Part shown: positions 26,883 through 36,766 of the stretch, piece after piece
Layout of the letters: each line of letters starts with the position of its first letter
How positions within the stretch are numbered: the stretch's first letter is position 1
Assembly (NCBI RefSeq): GCF_009827455.1
Contig: NZ_WTYZ01000001.1
Location: forward strand, 2,117,001 to 2,181,000
DNA: 64,000 nt
From: Pontixanthobacter aestiaquae
GTDB taxonomy: Bacteria > Pseudomonadota > Alphaproteobacteria > Sphingomonadales > Sphingomonadaceae
Reading direction: 5' to 3'
Program-made: the position numbers and the translations under genes
The notes under the pieces: generated by a model
Seen by the model: the letters and a program-made list of their open reading frames with translations, nothing else
Told to the model about the DNA's origin: nothing
The model's database searches: none

Positions 26883-27362
26883 TTACAGCAGCTTCGCGAT
26901 ATCCTTGCTGATCTTCGCCGGGGTATCCTGCGGGGCATAGCGCTTCACCACTTCGCCGTCGCGGTTGATCAAGAACTTGGTGAAGTTCCATTTGATGGTC
27001 TTGCTGCCCATCAGGCCAGGCGCTTCGCCCTTCATCCAGTCGAAAAGCGGGCTCGCACCGTCACCGTTGACTTCGACTTTCTTCATCAGCGGGAAGGTAA
27101 GCCCGAAATTCACTTTGCAGAACTGCTCGATCTCTTCCGCAGTGCCTGGTTCTTGCCCGCCAAACTGATTGCAGGGAAAGCCGAGCACTTCGAACCCCTG
27201 ATCGCCATATTGGTTGTGCAGTTCCTCGAGCCCGTCATATTGCGGGGTGAAACCGCATTTACTGGCGACGTTGACCACCAGCAGGACTTTGCCCTTCTTC
27301 TCGGACAGATCGAGATCCGACCCGTCGGATTTTTTCACGCTGAAATCGGCAATCGTAGTCAT
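26883..27362 (-). CDS. Glutathione peroxidase family protein
   Basis: 159-aa thiol peroxidase. The peroxidatic Cys36 in ASKCGFTPQY is encoded by TGC, so this is the cysteine form, not selenocysteine. GFPCNQFGGQEPG supplies the Gln and probable resolving Cys, and WNFTKFLI the catalytic Trp and Asn. No signal peptide, so cytoplasmic. Reductant is probably thioredoxin, as known for short bacterial homologues. Its ATG overlaps the stop of the upstream secreted protein by 4 nt. Confidence 0.93.
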   Translation of the reverse strand: MTTIADFSVKKSDGSDLDLSEKKGKVLLVVNVASKCGFTPQYDGLEELHNQYGDQGFEVLGFPCNQFGGQEPGTAEEIEQFCKVNFGLTFPLMKKVEVNGDGASPLFDWMKGEAPGLMGSKTIKWNFTKFLINRDGEVVKRYAPQDTPAKISKDIAKLL

Positions 27363-27937
27363 TCTGTGTCTTTCTGCCCGGCATCAGCCTTGGGTCTGTA
27401 AGTGAAGTCGAAACTCGGAGCCCATGTCACACCTTCGTCATACGAAACCTGACCGAGCTGGCGCACCGAACCGTCCAGCTCATTTGGGGTGTAAGTCATG
27501 CGGATCAAGCCGTCGCGACCGGGGCCGCCAACATTGGGCCACAGGCCGGTAAGCACCATGCCGGTACGGCCGCCGCCGCCTTTGAAATAGACTTGGCCCG
27601 GTGACGAGCCGATCCATGTCTGCTCCCACATGCCTGTTTTGGGATTGTATCCGCTAAGGCTGCCGCCGGGGCTCGGGCGTGCCGGCATCCAATTTTCGCG
27701 GATTGCGCAGCCATTATAAAGCTTTTCGATTGTGCTTTGCGCAACAACTCGCGGCGAGCCATCCTCTTGGGTTTCTGCGCCCGTGACGTAGACGTCCCAA
27801 TCGCCAACCCAAAAATTGAACGCATCGTAGTTTTCGCCTTTACAGCTTGCCGTGGGAGGTACGGCCGGCGGCGGCGGGGCGCCAGTTTGCGTGGCCGCGT
27901 CTTGAGCCAAAATCAAAGCGAGAAACGAAACGAGCAT
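27359..27937 (-). CDS. Secreted DUF1579-like protein
   Basis: 192 aa with a short hydrophobic leader (VSFLALILAQDA) and a Pro-rich linker. YDAFNFWVGDWDVYV, YNGCAIRENW and SLSGYNPKTGMWEQTWI are the pattern of a lipocalin-like DUF1579-type domain. The first hydrophobic stretch starts right at residue 2, so export is probable but not certain. Coupled by a 4-nt overlap to glutathione peroxidase. Ligand unknown. Confidence 0.7.
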   Translation of the reverse strand: MLVSFLALILAQDAATQTGAPPPPAVPPTASCKGENYDAFNFWVGDWDVYVTGAETQEDGSPRVVAQSTIEKLYNGCAIRENWMPARPSPGGSLSGYNPKTGMWEQTWIGSSPGQVYFKGGGGRTGMVLTGLWPNVGGPGRDGLIRMTYTPNELDGSVRQLGQVSYDEGVTWAPSFDFTYRPKADAGQKDTE

Positions 27938-27976
27938 TTACAAACCCTTTCTGCGGAAACTTCCGCTACGGGCCGC

Positions 27977-28651
27977 TTAGTCGAGTGTGCCCTCATGCAA
28001 CCGTACCACACGGTCCATCTGTGACGCCAGCCGCTCATTATGCGTAGCAACCAGCGCCGCACTGCCCTCGCCCCGGACAAGCGCGAGAAACTGGTCGAGC
28101 ACCTTGTCCGCTGTTGCCTCATCCAGATTACCAGTAGGTTCATCGGCGAGCACCAATTGCGGACTGTTGGCCAAAGCGCGCGCCACCGCTACACGCTGCT
28201 GCTCACCGCCGGAAAGCTGGCTGGGACGGTGATTGAGCCTGCCGCTAAGGCCAAGCGAGCTCAGTAATTCGCGGGCGCGTTCCTCTGCTTCACCGCGATC
28301 AACTCCGCGCACCAATTGCGGCAGGATAACATTCTCTTCCGCGTTGAAATCGGGCAGCAAGTGATGGAATTGATAGACAAAACCCATATGCGTGCGGCGC
28401 AACTCGGTGCGGCCATCGGACGGCAATGCGCTCGCATCGGTCCCGTCAATCTCGATAGTCCCGCCAAAGCCGCCTTCGAGCAGTCCGACCGCTTGCAGCA
28501 TCGTCGATTTGCCCGAGCCAGAAGGACCGAGCAGCGCGACAATTTCGCCTGGCTGGATTGCCAGATTGACGCCGCGCAGCACATCGATGCGTACGCCGCC
28601 TTGTTCGAAAGAACGGGTCAGGCCCGATAGTTTGACGACTGGATCACTCAT
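27977..28651 (-). CDS. lolD: Lipoprotein-releasing ABC transporter ATP-binding protein
   Basis: 224-aa ATPase of the LolCDE complex, which extracts outer-membrane lipoproteins from the inner membrane for LolA. Walker [10 protein letters not shown] (42-50), signature [15 protein letters not shown] and Walker [14 protein letters not shown] are intact. Its start overlaps the end of the permease gene by 8 nt. MacB-type ATPases look similar; the LolC-type permease next door favours LolD. Confidence 0.9.
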   Translation of the reverse strand: MSDPVVKLSGLTRSFEQGGVRIDVLRGVNLAIQPGEIVALLGPSGSGKSTMLQAVGLLEGGFGGTIEIDGTDASALPSDGRTELRRTHMGFVYQFHHLLPDFNAEENVILPQLVRGVDRGEAEERARELLSSLGLSGRLNHRPSQLSGGEQQRVAVARALANSPQLVLADEPTGNLDEATADKVLDQFLALVRGEGSAALVATHNERLASQMDRVVRLHEGTLD

Positions 28652-29885
28652 AGCGAAGGACCTGTACCGGATCGGTCTTGGCCGCTTTCATTGCGGGATA
28701 AAGTGTGGCGAGGAAGCTTAGCCCGATGGCGAGCACGCATATGCCGACAATCTCGACCGGATCGGTCCGCGCGGGAAGCTCGGTCAGCAACCGCACTTCG
28801 GGATCCCAAATATCCTGGCCGGTCGCGAAATTGAGGAAGCCAAGGATCGGTTGGCGGAAGTAGAGAATGACAAAGCCGAGGATCACTCCAGTAATCGTCC
28901 CGAACGCGCCGATAGTGGTCCCTGTGGTCACGAATATCTTGAGGATATTACGCCGTGTCGCCCCCATCGTCCGCAGGATCGCGATGTCGCGCGTTTTGGC
29001 GCGCACCAGCATCACCAGTGACGACAGAATGTTAAAAGCAGCCACCAGCACGATCAGCGACAATGCAAAAAACATCGCGACCCGTTCGACCTCCAATGCT
29101 TCGAATATGCTCGAGTTGATCGAGCGCCAATCATTGATCTGTGCGATTCCCTGTAACTTCGGTTGAAGCGGCTGGAGTATCCGCCCCACATCCTCCGCAT
29201 CATTCGTAGTCACTTCAATCAAACCAATCGTATCACCGGTCAATAGCAGCGTCTGAGCGTCGCGGATCGGCATGACCACGAACGTCTCGTCAAACTGATA
29301 TACACCGGTTTCAATCAGCGCCACCACATCATATCCCACCTGACGGGGCACGGTGCCGAAGGGTGTCGAACGGCCCTGCGGATTGATAATCGTGATCGTG
29401 TCACCAATACGGGCACCAAGATTAATCGCAAGCTGCGAGCCGATGGCCACCCGCCCCGCTTCTGACTCGATAGCAGACAGGTTTCCAGCGACCAGATTCT
29501 CGCTGAGTTTAGCGATATCCTGCTGTGTATTTCCGCGCACGCTGACCGCCTTTGCGCGGCCATTGAAGGTCACCAGCAATGGCTGTTCAATCAAAGGAGA
29601 CGCGCTGACAACATCAGGGGTTGCGCGGACTTCCTCCAGAATCTCTTCCCAATTGTCCAACCGCCCGTTGAAGCTCTGGATAATGGCGTGGCCGTTCAGA
29701 TTGACGAATTTGTCGAGAAGCTCGCCGCGAAATCCGTTCATCACGCTCATCACGACGATCAGCAACGCAACTGATAGCATCACCACGCCAACGCTGATCC
29801 CGGCGACGAGCGCAATAAAACCCTCCCCTTTACCGGGCAGCATGTAGCGCTTGGTGATCGTCCATTCGAAGGGGCTTAGGAACAC
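28644..29885 (-). CDS. lolC: Lipoprotein-releasing ABC transporter permease LolC/LolE
   Basis: 413 aa from GTG 29885. [20 protein letters not shown] then the first helix [19 protein letters not shown] is the LolC/E N-terminus; a large periplasmic domain follows, then three helices ([45 protein letters not shown]). The frame runs open to 30050, but the upstream part is not family-like. Ribosome binding at the GTG is weak. Only one permease gene is present, as in alphaproteobacteria that use a homodimeric LolC/E (LolF-type). Divergent from purF. Confidence 0.88.
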   Translation of the reverse strand: MFLSPFEWTITKRYMLPGKGEGFIALVAGISVGVVMLSVALLIVVMSVMNGFRGELLDKFVNLNGHAIIQSFNGRLDNWEEILEEVRATPDVVSASPLIEQPLLVTFNGRAKAVSVRGNTQQDIAKLSENLVAGNLSAIESEAGRVAIGSQLAINLGARIGDTITIINPQGRSTPFGTVPRQVGYDVVALIETGVYQFDETFVVMPIRDAQTLLLTGDTIGLIEVTTNDAEDVGRILQPLQPKLQGIAQINDWRSINSSIFEALEVERVAMFFALSLIVLVAAFNILSSLVMLVRAKTRDIAILRTMGATRRNILKIFVTTGTTIGAFGTITGVILGFVILYFRQPILGFLNFATGQDIWDPEVRLLTELPARTDPVEIVGICVLAIGLSFLATLYPAMKAAKTDPVQVLRYE

Positions 29886-30076
29886 AATAGAGATGCTTTT
29901 CCGTTGTAACTTGCCGGACCGTCTAGGCAGGCTTTCCTTTCGCTGCAATGAAATCCGCCAAACTATGCGGTTAATCCCCAACGGCCTCTTGTAATTGACC
30001 TGTAACACCGCCATTGAGCGGCCACGATTTGCTTCGCCGAGAAGCATCATCTGGCAGGCATCGGACAGGCTCTACC

Positions 30077-31543
30077 ATGACGCACAATCATCCGTTTTTT
30101 GACGCAGGCGGAGATAAGCTGCGCGAGGAATGCGGCGTGTTCGGCGCAATCAACGCAGACAAGGCTTCTGCGGTGACGGCTCTGGGCCTGCACGCTTTGC
30201 AGCATCGCGGGCAGGAAGCGGCCGGCATCACCAGCTATGATGGTGACCGGTTTTATTCGGTACGCGGCACTGGCCATGTTGCCGAGAATTTCTCGACCCA
30301 AAAAGCACTCGCCGAACTGCCTGGCCACATGGCGGCGGGTCACGTGCGCTATTCCACGACCGGCGGATCTGGCCTGCGCAATGTGCAGCCGCTTTACGCG
30401 GATCTGGCGAGCGGCGGCTTTGCGGTTGCGCATAATGGCAATATCTCCAACGCGCGAACATTGCGTGATGATCTGGTCAGCAGAGGCGCGATCTTCCAAT
30501 CGACTTCCGATACTGAAGTGATCATCCATCTGGTTGCCACCAGCCGCTATCCGACGATGATCGACCGCTTCGTTGATGCTCTGCGAATGCTGGAAGGTGC
30601 GTATTCGTTGATCGTGATGACGCCAGAAGGCATGATTGCCTGCCGCGACCCATTCGGAATTCGCCCGCTGGTGATGGGCAAGCTGAATGGCACCACAGTA
30701 TTTGCCAGCGAGAGCGTTGCATTTGACGTGATCGGCGCCGAGTTCGTCCGCGAAGTTGAACCAGGTGAATTGATCCGCGTGAGCTTCGACGGCGCGATGG
30801 AATCGCTCCATCCTTTCGGCAATATCAAGCCGCGCCCGTGTATTTTCGAGCACGTCTATTTCAGCCGACCCGACAGCGTGTTTGTTGGCCAGTCGGTCTA
30901 TTCATCGCGCAAATCGATCGGCGAACAACTGGCGATTGAAAGCCCCGCCGAAGTCGATCTGGTTGTGCCAGTGCCCGATAGCGGCGTCCCCGCCGCCATC
31001 GGTTACGCGCAGCAGGCTGGCGTACCGTTCGAACTGGGCATCATCCGGTCACACTATGTCGGGCGGACTTTCATTCAACCGACACAGGGCGCACGAACAT
31101 CCAGCGTGTCGCTAAAGCACAACGCCAACCGGGCATTGGTGGAAGGCAAGCGGATCGTACTGATCGACGATTCATTGGTTCGCGGCACCACCAGCATCAA
31201 GATCGTTCAGATGATGCGCGATGCCGGTGCAACCGAAGTCCATTTCCGCGTAGCGAGCCCGCCTTTCGCGCATAGCTGCTTCTACGGCGTCGATACGCCC
31301 GAGCGGGAAAAACTGCTCGCCGCAAAGATGGACACCGAGCCAATGCGCGCGCATATCGGCGCCGACAGCTTGGCATTTGTGTCGATAGACGGCCTCTACC
31401 GCGCAGTTGGCTTGCAAGGGCGCGATAACTCGTGCCCACAATATTGTGATGCCTGCTTTACGGGTGAATACCCCACGCCGCTAACCGACCGATCCAAGCG
31501 CGAAGACAAAGACGCGCAGCTATCCTTCGACAGGGTAACATGA
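30077..31543 (+). CDS. purF: Amidophosphoribosyltransferase
   Basis: First committed step of purine synthesis: PRPP plus glutamine gives phosphoribosylamine. 488 aa. The N-terminal glutaminase nucleophile is Cys19 (EECGVFGA), after a propeptide that would be removed. RYSTTG and AHNGNISN are glutamine-site motifs. The PRPP loop is RIVLIDDSLVRGTTS, and PVPDSGVPAA is also present. ATG 30077 fits the family start; the frame upstream to 30014 is rejected. Followed with 4-nt overlap by an SDR gene. Confidence 0.96.
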   Translation: MTHNHPFFDAGGDKLREECGVFGAINADKASAVTALGLHALQHRGQEAAGITSYDGDRFYSVRGTGHVAENFSTQKALAELPGHMAAGHVRYSTTGGSGLRNVQPLYADLASGGFAVAHNGNISNARTLRDDLVSRGAIFQSTSDTEVIIHLVATSRYPTMIDRFVDALRMLEGAYSLIVMTPEGMIACRDPFGIRPLVMGKLNGTTVFASESVAFDVIGAEFVREVEPGELIRVSFDGAMESLHPFGNIKPRPCIFEHVYFSRPDSVFVGQSVYSSRKSIGEQLAIESPAEVDLVVPVPDSGVPAAIGYAQQAGVPFELGIIRSHYVGRTFIQPTQGARTSSVSLKHNANRALVEGKRIVLIDDSLVRGTTSIKIVQMMRDAGATEVHFRVASPPFAHSCFYGVDTPEREKLLAAKMDTEPMRAHIGADSLAFVSIDGLYRAVGLQGRDNSCPQYCDACFTGEYPTPLTDRSKREDKDAQLSFDRVT

Positions 31544-32265
31544 TGTCCGAAGAACACCCTTTATCCGAAAAGCTCGCGCTGGTTACAGGATCAAGTCGCG
31601 GGATTGGCGCAGAAACAGCGAAAGCTCTTGCCAAGGCAGGCGCCCATGTGATCCTGACCGGACGTGATGTTAAAGCACTGGAAGCGGTCGAAGATGAGAT
31701 CCACGACTTCGGTGGCAACTCCACCATCGCCCCGCTCGATCTGGGTGAGCCCGATGCCATTTCCCGCCTCGCTGCGGCGATTGCCGGGCGCTGGGACAAG
31801 CTTGATTACCTTGTGATCTCTGCAGCTTACCTGCCGAGCCTAACACCTGTCACCCAAATCGACCAAAAACAATTCAGCACGGCGATCACGACCAATGTCC
31901 TTGCGACGCAGGCATTGCTTGCAGCGTTCGATCCGCTGTTGAAACGCGCTGGTGCTGGCCGCGTCATTGGATTGACCAGTTCTGTCGGATCCGATGCGCG
32001 CGCCTATTGGGCCGCTTACGGATCTACTAAAGCGGCGTTCGAGTCCATCCTCGACAGCTATGCGCAGGAAGTTGAGAAAATCGGCGGCGTAAAGGTCGCG
32101 ATTGTCGATCCCGGTGCGACTCGCACTGCAATGCGGGCGAAGGCCTATCCCGGCGAAGATCCCGAAACTGTTAAGACGCCGGATGTCGTGGCCAACCGGA
32201 TTATTCATCTGCTGAAAGAAGATTTTGCAACCTCCCACCGAGAGCGGGTGGTAAAACCTTCTTAA
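31540..32265 (+). CDS. SDR-family oxidoreductase
   Basis: 241-aa short-chain dehydrogenase. TGSSRGIG is the cofactor loop (about residues 16-23), SAAY replaces the usual NNAG, and the catalytic set is Ser in LTSSVGS with YGSTK. R at the end of strand 2 (LTGRD) suggests NADPH. Tandem ATGs overlap the purF stop, so the gene is translationally coupled to purF. This purF-SDR pair recurs in alphaproteobacteria as I recall; the substrate is unknown. Confidence 0.87.
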   Translation: MMSEEHPLSEKLALVTGSSRGIGAETAKALAKAGAHVILTGRDVKALEAVEDEIHDFGGNSTIAPLDLGEPDAISRLAAAIAGRWDKLDYLVISAAYLPSLTPVTQIDQKQFSTAITTNVLATQALLAAFDPLLKRAGAGRVIGLTSSVGSDARAYWAAYGSTKAAFESILDSYAQEVEKIGGVKVAIVDPGATRTAMRAKAYPGEDPETVKTPDVVANRIIHLLKEDFATSHRERVVKPS

Positions 32266-32374
32266 CCACCCTCAGTAATGCCTGAGAAACTAGCTTGCTC
32301 CACATTGTGCAAAGCCTGACCGGAAACATCCGGGAAAGGTGTGGTTAGTCTTCAAGCCGACAGGGTGCCCGTAA
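32266..32374 (+). other. Structured-looking leader of the PilZ gene
   Basis: 109 bp between the SDR stop and the PilZ ATG. Small inverted repeats: CTCAG/CTGAG, CCGGA-AACA-TCCGG, and CTGACC with GGTTAG. It also has TGCAAAGCC, reminiscent of part of the c-di-GMP-I riboswitch core, but the rest of that consensus is not found. Could be an untranslated regulatory leader; unproven. Confidence 0.3.
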
Positions 32375-32725
32375 ATGCTGGCTCAAACACACAATTCTTA
32401 CGAGCTTGCAGCGCAAGAAGATCGCTGCTCGCCGCGTACAAAGCTCACCATTCCCGCACAATTACGCGCGTCGGGTGGCCGTGCCTTCCAGACGGTCGTT
32501 CACGATCTGTCGATCTCAGGTTTCTCCTGCGCGGCGATCAGTCGCATGCGTGAGGGACAACTCTGCTGGATCACCCTACCCGGTCTGGAATCGCTCCAAG
32601 CAGAAGTCGTCTGGTGGGACAATTCAATTGTCGGCTGCGCATTTACCGAGTTGCTCAGCCCGATTGTTCACGACAATATCCTGCAGCGATACAGCCCGAA
32701 TACGGTATATCGCAGCACGCTCTAA
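32375..32725 (+). CDS. PilZ-domain protein
   Basis: 116-aa single PilZ domain, a c-di-GMP receptor fold. SPRTKLTIPAQLR gives the basic entry and HDLSISGFSC the D/NxSxxG part of the binding site; LEAEVVWW-type strand (LQAEVVWWDNSIVGCAF) follows. The RxxxR half is only partly preserved (DRCSPR), so c-di-GMP binding is likely but not certain. Stands alone, followed by a strong terminator. Confidence 0.85.
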   Translation: MLAQTHNSYELAAQEDRCSPRTKLTIPAQLRASGGRAFQTVVHDLSISGFSCAAISRMREGQLCWITLPGLESLQAEVVWWDNSIVGCAFTELLSPIVHDNILQRYSPNTVYRSTL

Positions 32726-32768
32726 GGAACCAAGTCCCCCAAAGACATATCGTCCTTAGAACGCCTGA

Positions 32769-32801
32769 AACGGGTCGCTCCCCAAGAGCGGCCCGTTTTT
32801 T
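32769..32801 (+). terminator. Rho-independent terminator after PilZ gene
   Basis: AACGGGTCGCTC and GAGCGGCCCGTT form a 12-bp stem with one G-U pair around a CCCAA loop, followed by a T-run. It ends the PilZ transcript; the convergent serine hydrolase gene stops 22 bp away and may share it. Confidence 0.9.
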
Positions 32802-32822
32802 GGTGTTGCGACATTCGGCGGG

Positions 32823-34019
32823 CTATTCCGCTCGCTCGAGGGCATCGACCGCTTGCTGGACCGCCCGGTAGAACTCGGTTCGCTGCTTGCCTTCTGCGCC
32901 CTGCCCAGACGCATTGGGCCAATTGCTATTGGAAGCGATCACGAGCTTGCGGGCAGGATCGATAAATATCCCCTGCCCGAAAATGCCCTGCGCGGCGAAG
33001 CTGCCATCATCATATGTCCACCATTGATACCCGTAGCCGCTACCCGGTGCGCCGATATCCGCCTGCTTGGTGGTTGCCTGTTCCAACCAGTCTGCGGGGA
33101 CGATGCTCTCGCCGCCGACCATCGCGCCGCCGCGAATAAACTCGCCGAAACGGGCGTAATCGCGTGTTGCCGCCTGAATGCAGCAGCCGCTGATTTCATG
33201 ACCGGTCGAGCCCAGTAACCATGTGGCGTCCTGCTGCATACCGTAAGGTGCCCAAACTTTCTCGGAGAGGTAATCGGCAAGCGCTTTGCCCGTTGCTTCG
33301 CTCACCAACACGCCGATCAGGTTGGTCTCGCCGGTGCTATACACCCATTGCTCACCGGCTGGCACATCGCGCGGAAGCGTCTTCATATAGCTGACTGTTA
33401 CGTCCTCACCTTCTTCCGCCTGATGCTCGTTGAACAGCGCAACATCAGATTGCGGGTCGGTGTAGTCCTCGTTCCAGCGCACGCCCGATGTCATGGTCAG
33501 CAATTGCCGGACCGATACATCATCATAGGCAGAGCCTTTCAGGCCGTCGATGTAATCAGTGACCTTGTCGTCTAGGCTCTTGATATAACCATCCTTCACC
33601 GCAGCGCCGACAAGCGTCGACGTGAAGCTCTTGGCGACCGAGAAGCTGGTCCATTTGCCGTCGGCATCGAATCCTAGCCCGTAACGCTCAAAGACCAACT
33701 TGCCATCATGCAGAATCACAATCGCTGCGGTCCGTTGCTCCTCCATATAGGCGTCGACATCGGTCGGAATCGAGAGCGGCTCACCCTCGGGCAATGGTTT
33801 GATCGTATCGCCCGCTTCAATCACCCGCGCATTGGCCAATATCGGGATTGCATCGAGCGTGCGGAACGCAATTTCGCGCTGCTCATCAGACCAGAACAGA
33901 ACATTGCGATCCGTTGGCATATTGGCCAGCAACGCGCGCTGATCCTTGTCGAGGCTGGCATAGGTAACTCCCCCGCCCGCAAGCAGAACAATCAAAATCC
34001 CGATGATCCATTTTTTCAT
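32823..34019 (-). CDS. Serine hydrolase, class C beta-lactamase/PBP-like
   Basis: 398 aa with an N-terminal signal or anchor (WIIGILIVLLAGGGVTYA). Catalytic SxxK is SVAK in WTSFSVAKSFTST, and the second motif YST lies in WVYSTGETN, then LLGSTGHEISGCC. A late YGYQWW and GIFGQGIFID mark the family end. Such proteins include esterases, peptidases and 6-aminohexanoate-dimer hydrolase relatives; beta-lactam hydrolysis is not implied. Last gene of a same-strand run beginning with korA at 41070. Confidence 0.87.
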   Translation of the reverse strand: MKKWIIGILIVLLAGGGVTYASLDKDQRALLANMPTDRNVLFWSDEQREIAFRTLDAIPILANARVIEAGDTIKPLPEGEPLSIPTDVDAYMEEQRTAAIVILHDGKLVFERYGLGFDADGKWTSFSVAKSFTSTLVGAAVKDGYIKSLDDKVTDYIDGLKGSAYDDVSVRQLLTMTSGVRWNEDYTDPQSDVALFNEHQAEEGEDVTVSYMKTLPRDVPAGEQWVYSTGETNLIGVLVSEATGKALADYLSEKVWAPYGMQQDATWLLGSTGHEISGCCIQAATRDYARFGEFIRGGAMVGGESIVPADWLEQATTKQADIGAPGSGYGYQWWTYDDGSFAAQGIFGQGIFIDPARKLVIASNSNWPNASGQGAEGKQRTEFYRAVQQAVDALERAE

Positions 34020-34056
34020 TTTTGTGCCTTTCCCAAAGCGCAGTCGGCGGCGACAA

Positions 34057-35310
34057 TTATGTGCCTTTGACCAGTGTCACCTGGCTCACGTCAATGCTGC
34101 GGGCGCGAAAACCCGCTTCGCAGTACATCAGATAGAAGCGCCAAAGCCGGATAAAACGTTCGTCGAACCCATCGGGCAGTCTGCCCGCGTCCACAGCGGC
34201 ATCGAAGTTTTCGCGCCATAGTTTCAGTGTTCTGGCATAATCGAGCCCGAAGAATTCCTGATCGCGCCATTCGAGATTCCGCTCGGCGGCGAGCTTCTGG
34301 AACTCGCTGTTGCGGATTAGCAGTCCGCCCGGAAAAATATACGCCTGAATGAAATCAGCGCTGGCGGCATAGGCATCGAACAGATCATCATCGATGGTGA
34401 TAAACTGGATCGCAGCACGGCCACCCGGTTTGAGATTGCGGGCAATGCAATCGAAGTAACTGGGCCAATATTCGCGCCCGACCGCCTCGACCATCTCAAC
34501 GCTGACGATGGCGTCATATTGGTCATTGGTGTCGCGGTAATCCTGTTTGCGGAACGCGATTGCCGCATCATGATGCTCGCGCGCCCAAGCCAATTGCGCA
34601 TCCGACAGACTGATACCTGTGACCCGCGCGCCCTCGCTGGCAAAGTGCCCCGCCAACGCGCCCCAACCGCAACCGATTTCGAGCAGCGTGTCGGGTTTCC
34701 CTAAGCGTTCGGACAGCTTTGCCCATTTGCGCTTCTGCGCCGCTTGAAGGTCGTCGCCTTCGGCGAAAATGCCGGACGAATAGCTCATAGTCGGGTCGAG
34801 CCACTGGGCGTAAAAATCATTGCCCAGATCATAATGCGCATGGATATTACGGGCGGAGCCGGACTTGCTGTTGCGGTTGAGCCAATGCGCCACCTTCGCA
34901 GCCCAGCGGAATGGACCTTTGGCGCGGCCGGTAGTTCCAAGAGAACGGGCATTATGCGGGAAAATCGCCAGAACCTGCACCGGATCGGGGCTATCCCATT
35001 CGCCCGCTTCCCATGCCTGATACCAGCCAATCGAGCCATTGGTCGCAAGCCGCATCAACGCGCGCCAATCCTTGAGATCCACAATTGTTTCAAACCCGGG
35101 ATTCCGGCCACCCAGCAACCGCGTGGTGCCATCGGGCAGATGCACTCGCATCACGCCCTGCTCCAGCCCGCGATCAATCTGGTCGAGAACTTTGTGAAAA
35201 CTGGGGGCGACAAGGCGCGCGATAAGACCCGGCTTACGCTCGAAACGCGATGCGCCCTCTATCAGGCTCTGCCCTCTGTTGAGGCCCCCGCTTGCTCCCT
35301 CCGCACTCAT
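34057..35310 (-). CDS. cfa: Cyclopropane-fatty-acyl-phospholipid synthase family protein
   Basis: 417-aa SAM-dependent enzyme that methylenates unsaturated phospholipid acyl chains. HYDLGNDFYAQWLDPTMSYSSG is the bicarbonate/active-site entry, LEIGCGWGALAGHFA the SAM loop, VEMVEAVG and QFITI follow, and YIFPGG is present. Directly downstream of photolyase (49 nt), a pairing I recall from alphaproteobacterial light- or stress-induced clusters. No LitR-type regulator is in the window. Confidence 0.9.
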   Translation of the reverse strand: MSAEGASGGLNRGQSLIEGASRFERKPGLIARLVAPSFHKVLDQIDRGLEQGVMRVHLPDGTTRLLGGRNPGFETIVDLKDWRALMRLATNGSIGWYQAWEAGEWDSPDPVQVLAIFPHNARSLGTTGRAKGPFRWAAKVAHWLNRNSKSGSARNIHAHYDLGNDFYAQWLDPTMSYSSGIFAEGDDLQAAQKRKWAKLSERLGKPDTLLEIGCGWGALAGHFASEGARVTGISLSDAQLAWAREHHDAAIAFRKQDYRDTNDQYDAIVSVEMVEAVGREYWPSYFDCIARNLKPGGRAAIQFITIDDDLFDAYAASADFIQAYIFPGGLLIRNSEFQKLAAERNLEWRDQEFFGLDYARTLKLWRENFDAAVDAGRLPDGFDERFIRLWRFYLMYCEAGFRARSIDVSQVTLVKGT

Positions 35311-35359
35311 CCGACGCTCTATGCCGCGCAGGTCTTAACGGAGCAAGCCCGGAGCAGGG

Positions 35360-36751
35360 CTAGTCACCCTTCATTTCACGGTAGGCTGCCAAAGCTCTTT
35401 CGCGAGCCTCACGGTGGCCAATAATCTTGGCGGGATAGTCAGCTGGCAGGCAGCCATGCTCTTCGGGATCGTGAATATAGGGTTCGTCCAGATCGGCCAA
35501 TTCCGGCACATATTCACGGATATAGGCTGCTGCGTCGAACTTCTCCGACTGGCTGAGCGGCGCCATGATCCGCACGAACATATTGCTGTCCACGCCGGTC
35601 CCCGCGACCCATTGCCAATTGACCCCGTTCGATCCGTAATCGGCGTCCACTAATGTGTCCCAGAACCATTGCTCGCCGTGAGTCCAATCGATCAACAGAT
35701 GTTTGACGAGGAAGCTGGCGCAGATCATCCGCACGCGGTTGTGCATCCAGCCGGTCTGCCACAACTGCCGCATTCCGGCATCGACGATGGGGTAGCCCGT
35801 CTGGCCCTGTTGCCAGGCATTCAGATCATCCTGGATCAAATGCCCCCGATTGGGATTGCGCCACAGCCCCTCGCCATAACCGTCACGGTAGCTTTCCTTG
35901 GGATAGGCAGGGAACTGACAAATCACATTCTGTGCATAGTCGCGCCAGATCAGCTCCTTCTCGAATGTCTTCCAGCCTGCGCTGCGCTTATCTTTGAAGC
36001 GGTGCCATATCTGGACCGGGCTAATCTCGCCAAAATGCAGATGCGGCGACATTTGCGAGGTCTTGTCCTTGCTCGGCAGGTTCCGGGCATCGTCGTAATC
36101 ATCGACATGATCGAGCCACCAATCGAGCCGCTCATGCGCTGCTCTCTCGCCGACGGTCCAGAAATCACGCATCCCGCCTGCCCAATCCGGCTTGGTCGGC
36201 AACAGATTCCAGTCGGCGAGATCATCGCTGTCAGGCCACGAACCGGGCGAGCTAAGGGTTTCCGGCTCTGGCAACTCGTCACGCGGCGGCATTTGTTCCC
36301 GTATCGCTTTGGAAAACGGAGTGTAGATTTTATAAGGATTGCCCGATCCGGTCGTCACATGTCCGGCAGGAAACAGATAATTGCCATCGTAAAGCTGGAG
36401 GTCGAGCTTATCCGAAAGCTTCCCCTGCGCCTTTCTCCACCAAGGCTCATAATGCCGGATAGCATGGATCGCCTCCGCGCCAGTTTCCTCGGCAAGTTTG
36501 GTCAGTTCCTCGACCGCATCACCGCGCCGCAGGATTATACGCGCATTGCGCCGCCCGAGAGTGTTGCCGAGACTTTCAAGCGAGTGATGCAGCCACCAGC
36601 GCGAAGCTCCGCCATAGGAGTGACTTCCGGCCGCCTCGTCATCCAGAACATAGACCGGAATTACCGGCCCTGCTTGCGCCGCAGCAAAGAATGCAGGCTG
36701 GTCTGCCAAGCGAAGGTCACGGCGCAGCCAGACGATGTGTGGTTTGGTCAT
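35360..36751 (-). CDS. phrB: Deoxyribodipyrimidine photo-lyase
   Basis: 463-aa DNA photolyase of the class I CPD type. The N-terminal antenna domain begins HIVWLRRDLRLADQPA. The FAD domain has FGEISPVQIW, WRDYAQNVICQFP, TGYPIVDAGMRQLWQTGWMHNRVRM and DYGSNGVNWQW with the electron-transfer Trp region. Repairs UV-induced cyclobutane dimers using blue light. Placed 15 nt downstream of the YdjM-like gene and upstream of cfa. Confidence 0.95.
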   Translation of the reverse strand: MTKPHIVWLRRDLRLADQPAFFAAAQAGPVIPVYVLDDEAAGSHSYGGASRWWLHHSLESLGNTLGRRNARIILRRGDAVEELTKLAEETGAEAIHAIRHYEPWWRKAQGKLSDKLDLQLYDGNYLFPAGHVTTGSGNPYKIYTPFSKAIREQMPPRDELPEPETLSSPGSWPDSDDLADWNLLPTKPDWAGGMRDFWTVGERAAHERLDWWLDHVDDYDDARNLPSKDKTSQMSPHLHFGEISPVQIWHRFKDKRSAGWKTFEKELIWRDYAQNVICQFPAYPKESYRDGYGEGLWRNPNRGHLIQDDLNAWQQGQTGYPIVDAGMRQLWQTGWMHNRVRMICASFLVKHLLIDWTHGEQWFWDTLVDADYGSNGVNWQWVAGTGVDSNMFVRIMAPLSQSEKFDAAAYIREYVPELADLDEPYIHDPEEHGCLPADYPAKIIGHREARERALAAYREMKGD

Positions 36752-36766
36752 GCGGTCAGAACGATA

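Noticed and set aside
27245..27275. Selenocysteine glutathione peroxidase
   Set aside because: The active-site codon is TGC (Cys) and there is no in-frame TGA.
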